Below are positions 6,670-9,944 of a stretch of 9,944 nucleotides of DNA, piece after piece. The translations under genes were made by a program, and so were the position numbers. The stretch covers positions 1 through 9,944 of the forward strand of contig JACMJO010000395.1 of assembly GCA_014380605.1 (NCBI GenBank), read 5' to 3'. The DNA comes from Fimbriimonadaceae bacterium (GTDB lineage: Bacteria > Armatimonadota > Fimbriimonadia > Fimbriimonadales > Fimbriimonadaceae). The notes below the pieces were generated by a model. The model did not search any database. It saw nothing but the letters and a program-made list of their open reading frames with translations, and was not told the DNA's origin. Every line of letters starts with the position of its first letter. Position 1 is the first letter of the stretch.

Positions 6670-7679
6670 GCGAGTTGGCGGAAATCCTTGGAGGGACCGT
6701 CTCGAGCCACCCACACTACATTGTCCGACGCCCGGTGCCGGCCGATTCAGACGATCCCGAAGGGATTGCATTCTGTGAGTCGGAACCATACCTTGATCGT
6801 GCCCATGCCCATGGCGTCGGGGCCCTGATCTTGCCTCACAGCTTGCGCTCCAACCTAAAGCCAGCTATCTACGTTGAGTACCCAAGGTTGGCGTACGGCA
6901 AATTGTTGGCAATGTCTCAGCGCCCCTTACCCATCGGGCCTGGAATTCATCCAACTGCGATCGTTCATGAGGAAGCCTACGTAAGCGAATCTGCTTCTAT
7001 CGGAGCCTATGTGGTGATCGAAAGGGGCGCCCGGATCGAAGATCGGTGCAAGGTCTTTGCCCACTCTTACATCGGCGAGGACTGTTTGGTCGGTAACGAC
7101 ACAACCATCTTTCCAAACGTCGTCCTCTACCAGGAGGTCAGTATCGGCAACCGATGCATTGTCCACAGCGGAGCGGTACTTGGGGCTGATGGCTTTGGCT
7201 TCATGTGGGACGGCAAGCGCCAAGTCAAGGTGCCTCAAGTCGGGCGAGTCGAAATCGGCGACGACGCTGAGGTCGGAGCCAACTCGACTGTGGATCGGGC
7301 GACCTCGGGGACGACAACCGTCGGTGCAGGCACGAAGCTAGACAACCTCGTGCAGATTGGACATAACGTTCAGCTTGGCAAAGACGGGGTCTTAGCCGCC
7401 GCAACCGTGATTGGTGGAAGCAGCAAGATCGGGGACAGAGTCGCGTTTGGGGGACAGTGTGCGGTCAGCGACCATATCGTGATCGTGGACGACGTAACTA
7501 TCGGTGGCACTTCAGGCGTTCCAAGCGATCTGCTAGCAAAGGGAGCCTACTTTGGTAGACCCGCGATTCCTGCGGCAGAAGGCCTCCGGGCATACCTTTC
7601 CGTGCCTAAACTGCCAGACATGCTGAGCAGAATTAGAGTATTAGAGAAGAAAATCAGAGAGCTTGAGGACAAATCTTGA
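6639..7679 (+). CDS. lpxD: LpxD, UDP-3-O-acylglucosamine N-acyltransferase
   Basis: This 346-residue enzyme transfers a 3-hydroxyacyl chain from acyl carrier protein to the free amine of UDP-3-O-acylglucosamine, the third step of lipid A synthesis in the cytoplasm. Residues 1-98 match the uridine-binding N-terminal domain. Residues about 102-305 form a left-handed beta-helix of hexapeptide repeats (e.g. IGAYVV, IGEDCL, IGNRCI). The hallmark GADGFGF is at 182-188. QIGHN gives the expected catalytic His242, and His279 (VSDHI) fits the second conserved His. The C-terminal helix (330-345, charged) is as in the family, and the length is typical. The start ATG overlaps the lipoprotein gene by 31 bases; an AAAGAG-like site lies upstream. 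The stop overlaps the lpxC start. Confidence 0.96.
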   Translation: MEKSSPAWTLGELAEILGGTVSSHPHYIVRRPVPADSDDPEGIAFCESEPYLDRAHAHGVGALILPHSLRSNLKPAIYVEYPRLAYGKLLAMSQRPLPIGPGIHPTAIVHEEAYVSESASIGAYVVIERGARIEDRCKVFAHSYIGEDCLVGNDTTIFPNVVLYQEVSIGNRCIVHSGAVLGADGFGFMWDGKRQVKVPQVGRVEIGDDAEVGANSTVDRATSGTTTVGAGTKLDNLVQIGHNVQLGKDGVLAAATVIGGSSKIGDRVAFGGQCAVSDHIVIVDDVTIGGTSGVPSDLLAKGAYFGRPAIPAAEGLRAYLSVPKLPDMLSRIRVLEKKIRELEDKS

Positions 7680-8485
7680 TCTACACGAGATTGACCGTCA
7701 AAGACTCAGTCGAGTTTGAAGGATTGGGCCTGCATGGTGGGGAGCCGGTTCGCGTGCTCGTACATCCTGGAGAGGACGGTATCGCATTCCGAACTGCATC
7801 TGGACGATGGGCGGCGGTCGCAGAAAACGTCACCGATACCACTCGATGTACTCGACTAGGCGAGGTTTCGACGATCGAGCACCTAATGAGTGCGCTTGCC
7901 GGCCTTGAAGTTACCGATGCCGAGGTAGAAGTTCGAGGAGGCGAGATGCCCGCCATGGACGGCTCATCACAAGGTTTTGCCGAAGGCATCCACTCTGTTG
8001 GCTTAGCGCCAGTGGGCGAGGCCGAAGTTCGGACCCCATTCAAACGGGTCTTCCTTCAGGAGGACGGGATCAAGATTGCCGTCGGTAAGGGGGAAGGACA
8101 CTGGCAGTACACCTACGATTTGGGCGAGCGTTGGCCTGGTCAACAGACCTTCGAATCATTCAACGTCGCTCTCGAGTATCGGAAGGCCATTGCCCCAGCC
8201 AGAACTTTTGCCCTGGCCGAAGAAATACCGGCAATCCTTCAGTTGGGTCTAGCGAAGGGACTGGATCAGGACACAGCGTTGATCCTTGGAATCGAAGGCT
8301 ATAAGAACGATCCAAGATTTGAAGACGAGCCCGCTCGGCACAAGCTTTTGGATTTGATCGGGGACCTCTACCTAACTGGAATCCCGATTCGATTCCTGAA
8401 TGTATCCGCCGAACGAAGCGGCCATGCTTCCAATGTTCGGGCGGCGGCCCTGGTAAGGCAATCCCTTGCCTCAGGCGCAGAATAA
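7676..8485 (+). CDS. lpxC: LpxC, UDP-3-O-acyl-N-acetylglucosamine deacetylase
   Basis: This zinc enzyme removes the acetyl group from UDP-3-O-acyl-GlcNAc, the committed step of lipid A synthesis, making the substrate for LpxD. The key residues are present: STIEHLMSAL with Glu68 and zinc ligand His69; MPAMDGSS at 91-98; ARTF at 175-178; RHKLLDLIGD with His222, Lys223 and zinc ligand Asp226; and SGHASN with His250. At 269 residues it is shorter than E. coli LpxC (about 305), mainly in loops and at the C-terminus, but no core motif is missing. It is a stand-alone enzyme, not fused to FabZ. The start is TTG at 7676, overlapping the lpxD stop by 4 bases (TTGA), with GAGG about 8 bases upstream, so it is probably translationally coupled. 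The TTG start may keep levels low; control in E. coli is by proteolysis, and nothing here shows that. Confidence 0.96.
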   Translation: MIYTRLTVKDSVEFEGLGLHGGEPVRVLVHPGEDGIAFRTASGRWAAVAENVTDTTRCTRLGEVSTIEHLMSALAGLEVTDAEVEVRGGEMPAMDGSSQGFAEGIHSVGLAPVGEAEVRTPFKRVFLQEDGIKIAVGKGEGHWQYTYDLGERWPGQQTFESFNVALEYRKAIAPARTFALAEEIPAILQLGLAKGLDQDTALILGIEGYKNDPRFEDEPARHKLLDLIGDLYLTGIPIRFLNVSAERSGHASNVRAAALVRQSLASGAE

Positions 8486-8495
8486 TGAAGCGTCT

Positions 8496-8846
8496 CTACT
8501 TCATGTAGGTTTCGCGGTCCATTTCTCTGAGTTCCAGGGTTATCCCCACCTCTCCGCTTTCCAGAGACATCTCAAAGTGGCTTTTCAATTCGGCAAACAT
8601 GCCCTTGGAAATTGACTCTCGTAGTTCAAGGGGTCTGCCGCTCATGATTCCGACCGTGCAGTGGCAGAAGCCAGCCGGGGCTCCGGCGCCCATTTGCCAG
8701 TTCGATCGTAGCGAGTGGTACGCCTTCACGGAAGCCGACTGAATGGTCTCAAAGCCAACCAGCCTGGCCACTAATGCTTCGAGGATGTCCGGAATATTGG
8801 CATTCTCAGGAAGGTCGGCGGTGGTTTCGAGATGGATGTGCGGCAT
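8496..8846 (-). CDS. 5-carboxymethyl-2-hydroxymuconate Delta-isomerase family protein (HpcD/CHMI-like tautomerase)
   Basis: The 116-residue product fits the CHMI family of the tautomerase superfamily, small trimeric enzymes that use an N-terminal proline (exposed after Met removal) as the base. It begins MPHIHLETTADL, placing Pro2 correctly. It shares with E. coli HpcD the pattern of a WQMG element (50-53), FCHCTVGIMSGRPLE (60-74, with the conserved GR at 70-71), and KSHFE...ES (88-97). HpcD acts in homoprotocatechuate breakdown, but no other gene of that pathway is nearby, so the real substrate may differ. The ribosome site AAGGGG lies 5 bases before the ATG. The gene is convergent with lpxC (10 bases between stops) and divergent from the gene at 8956, so it is its own transcription unit and not part of the outer-membrane operon. 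Confidence 0.85.
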   Translation of the reverse strand: MPHIHLETTADLPENANIPDILEALVARLVGFETIQSASVKAYHSLRSNWQMGAGAPAGFCHCTVGIMSGRPLELRESISKGMFAELKSHFEMSLESGEVGITLELREMDRETYMK

Positions 8847-8955
8847 GTTGTCCCCTTATTGTTGCCTACGCGATTCGATCCCAGCAACGTTACCGGCATT
8901 GCTCCCCAACTCTTGTGGAATCGAAGCTAACGGGCAAGTCCCGGCGAGGATACAA

Positions 8956-9588
8956 ATGAAGATGGGTTTGAAAGTGCCAGTGGCTCTGGCGTTCATGATG
9001 GTTGCGTGCTACGCCAAGGCTAGCATTACGGCACTGACGTTTATTCCGGTAGCGGATATTCTCGGTCACCGCGAAGTGGTCGTTGGCTACCTCGCCTTCG
9101 GCAATGAGAAGAAGATCGATAAGAAGATCTACCACTATGCCTACACCTGCGTCGGAATCGGCGATGTGGTGGAAGTCGCCTATGGCGACGACCTGGAAAA
9201 GGGTCAGACCACGCACTTCAAGCTGAAGCTCCTCGAGGGCGACAACTACATGCTTAGCGCCGGTGCTTCAAACTACGAAGGGCACGGCGTCATGGCTGAC
9301 TACTTCGTGGCTGGCCGATATGATCTGCATAATCTTCGATTGCACTTTGGCTACCTGAAGAACGATGAGCATCGCGCTTTCTTCGGAGCAGACTTCCCAG
9401 TTTTCGGTACCTGCACCGCCAGTCTGGAGTGGATGTCCGGTCCTGGCGCCTACGGATGGGCCTCGCTCAACATTCCGGTTAAGCAGCTGCCAGGATTCAA
9501 CATCTGGTTGGGCGCGGGCATCCCTTCGGATCGAGAGTCGCAGGGTTACCAGTACACCGTCGGCTTCTGGTACGGCTTCAAACTCTAA
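8956..9588 (+). CDS. Small secreted, probably beta-rich envelope protein of unknown function
   Basis: I do not recognise the family of this 210-residue protein. ATG 8956 has GAGGA 5 bases upstream and begins a signal peptide (MKMGLKVPVALAFMMVACYA) that could be cut after AKA at residue 22; MVAC at 15-18 is a poor alternative lipobox. Longer readings in the same frame run antisense through the neighbouring isomerase gene and look artefactual. The mature part is rich in Gly and aromatic residues and shows short alternating polar/hydrophobic segments (e.g. HFKLKLLEGD, NYMLSAGASNYEG, LRLHFGYLKND, YQYTVGFWYGFKL), as in a small beta-barrel of perhaps eight to ten strands. The last residues, FWYGFKL, are compatible with a barrel end. 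It stands alone, followed 22 bases later by a strong terminator. It could be a client of the BamA-like machinery upstream, but that is inference. Confidence 0.8.
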   Translation: MKMGLKVPVALAFMMVACYAKASITALTFIPVADILGHREVVVGYLAFGNEKKIDKKIYHYAYTCVGIGDVVEVAYGDDLEKGQTTHFKLKLLEGDNYMLSAGASNYEGHGVMADYFVAGRYDLHNLRLHFGYLKNDEHRAFFGADFPVFGTCTASLEWMSGPGAYGWASLNIPVKQLPGFNIWLGAGIPSDRESQGYQYTVGFWYGFKL

Positions 9589-9610
9589 GAATTCTTTCGC
9601 ACTGAAGTTG

Positions 9611-9648
9611 ATGGGCTGAAGCTTGCGAGCATCGGCCCATTTTCATTT
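9611..9648 (+). terminator. Intrinsic terminator after the small envelope protein gene
   Basis: ATGGGCTGA (9611-9619) pairs with TCGGCCCAT (9632-9640), including one G-U pair. After an A-A mismatch, GCT pairs with AGC across the loop TGCG (9624-9627). The stem is followed directly by TTTCATTT, a good T-run. It lies 22 bases after the stop at 9588 and reaches into the stop codon of the convergent gene at 9647. The loop TGCG and its T-A closing pair are the same as in the hairpin at 2410-2445. Confidence 0.85.
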
Positions 9649-9944
9649 AGTTGAGGGCGGCGATGCCTTGGAAGGACATTGCCATCATGACCCAGCAAGC
9701 TTGATGCGCTTCGAGATAGGAGTCGAACTTTACTTCCATCGTATAGGCGTCGAGGCGGTTGGCCATCAGCAACTTCGCGCACATATCCGCCTCCTCTGAT
9801 CGGTTGAACTCCACAGTAATCGTCGTCGGTTCAGCGGGCAACCACGGGTGGACGTAGGACCGGTGGATAAGGGCTTCTCGGACGCCTTCTTCGATAAGAG
9901 GCGCAGTCTGATCAGGCGAGAGACACTCGCCCATGTATCTTCCA
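9647..9944 (-). CDS. M55-family D-aminopeptidase (DppA-like), C-terminal part (runs off right edge)
   Basis: The - strand frame is open from the right edge to a TAA at 9649-9647, giving about 98 codons; the ATG at 9934 is internal, since the frame continues upstream as GRYMGECLSP. The pattern R-x-x-x-x-CLSP-x-x-A-x-x-L, a Pro-rich PWLPAEP turn, an ITVEF strand and the closing EAHQACWVMMAMS match the C-terminal region of B. subtilis DppA, a zinc peptidase that releases N-terminal D-amino acids from peptides. The zinc-binding N-terminal half lies outside the window, so activity cannot be judged. It is convergent with the gene at 8956, and the two share the terminator region at 9611-9648. A role in reuse of peptidoglycan-derived D-amino-acid peptides would fit, but is inferred. 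Confidence 0.8.
   Translation of the reverse strand, partial: GRYMGECLSPDQTAPLIEEGVREALIHRSYVHPWLPAEPTTITVEFNRSEEADMCAKLLMANRLDAYTMEVKFDSYLEAHQACWVMMAMSFQGIAALN

Noticed and set aside
8485..8504. Inverted repeat ATGAAG/CTTCAT between lpxC and the convergent isomerase gene
   Set aside because: The 6 bp AT-rich stem with an 8-base loop and no T-run is too weak to call a terminator.
8743..8955. N-terminal extension of the small envelope protein frame
   Set aside because: It runs antisense through the start of the isomerase gene, has no signal peptide at its beginning, and the ATG at 8956 has a good ribosome site and signal peptide.

Overview
The window reads as a chromosomal segment of a diderm (LPS-type) bacterium. 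It carries a compact outer-membrane biogenesis cluster on the + strand: two tandem Omp85/BamA-like proteins, two tandem Skp/OmpH-like periplasmic chaperones, a coiled-coil lipoprotein that looks like a third, degenerate Skp relative, then lpxD and lpxC for lipid A synthesis. Base composition looks moderately GC-rich by eye. The gene order (Omp85 - OmpH - LpxD - LpxC) resembles the outer-membrane clusters of diderm Terrabacteria. A member of Armatimonadota (Fimbriimonadia-like) is my best guess, but this is inference from gene order and protein flavour, not from a marker gene.

Layout. At 1-417 (- strand) is the N-terminal part of an unrecognised protein that runs off the left edge. It has a near-consensus sigma70-type promoter in the 202-base divergent gap. 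At 620-8485 (+ strand) lies the outer-membrane cluster. The two Omp85 genes are separated by 212 bases containing a perfect 15-16 bp hairpin. From 4400 to 8485 the genes are packed tightly, with gaps of 7 bases or overlaps of 14, 31 and 4 bases, so they are very probably co-transcribed. Convergent with lpxC, and only 10 bases away, is a - strand gene of the 5-carboxymethyl-2-hydroxymuconate isomerase family (8496-8846). Divergent from that is a small secreted, probably beta-rich protein (8956-9588) ending in a clear intrinsic terminator. At the right edge is the C-terminal part of an M55 (DppA-type) D-aminopeptidase on the - strand.

How the genes fit together. The Skp-like proteins would carry unfolded outer-membrane proteins across the periplasm to the BamA-like insertases. 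LpxC and LpxD catalyse the second and third steps of lipid A synthesis, so protein and lipid supply to the outer membrane are encoded together. The most notable feature is that both the insertase and the chaperone are duplicated side by side, which suggests paired or specialised assembly routes. lpxA and fabZ, often next to lpxC/lpxD, are not in the window. No RNA genes, insertion sequences, CRISPR arrays or phage genes were seen.
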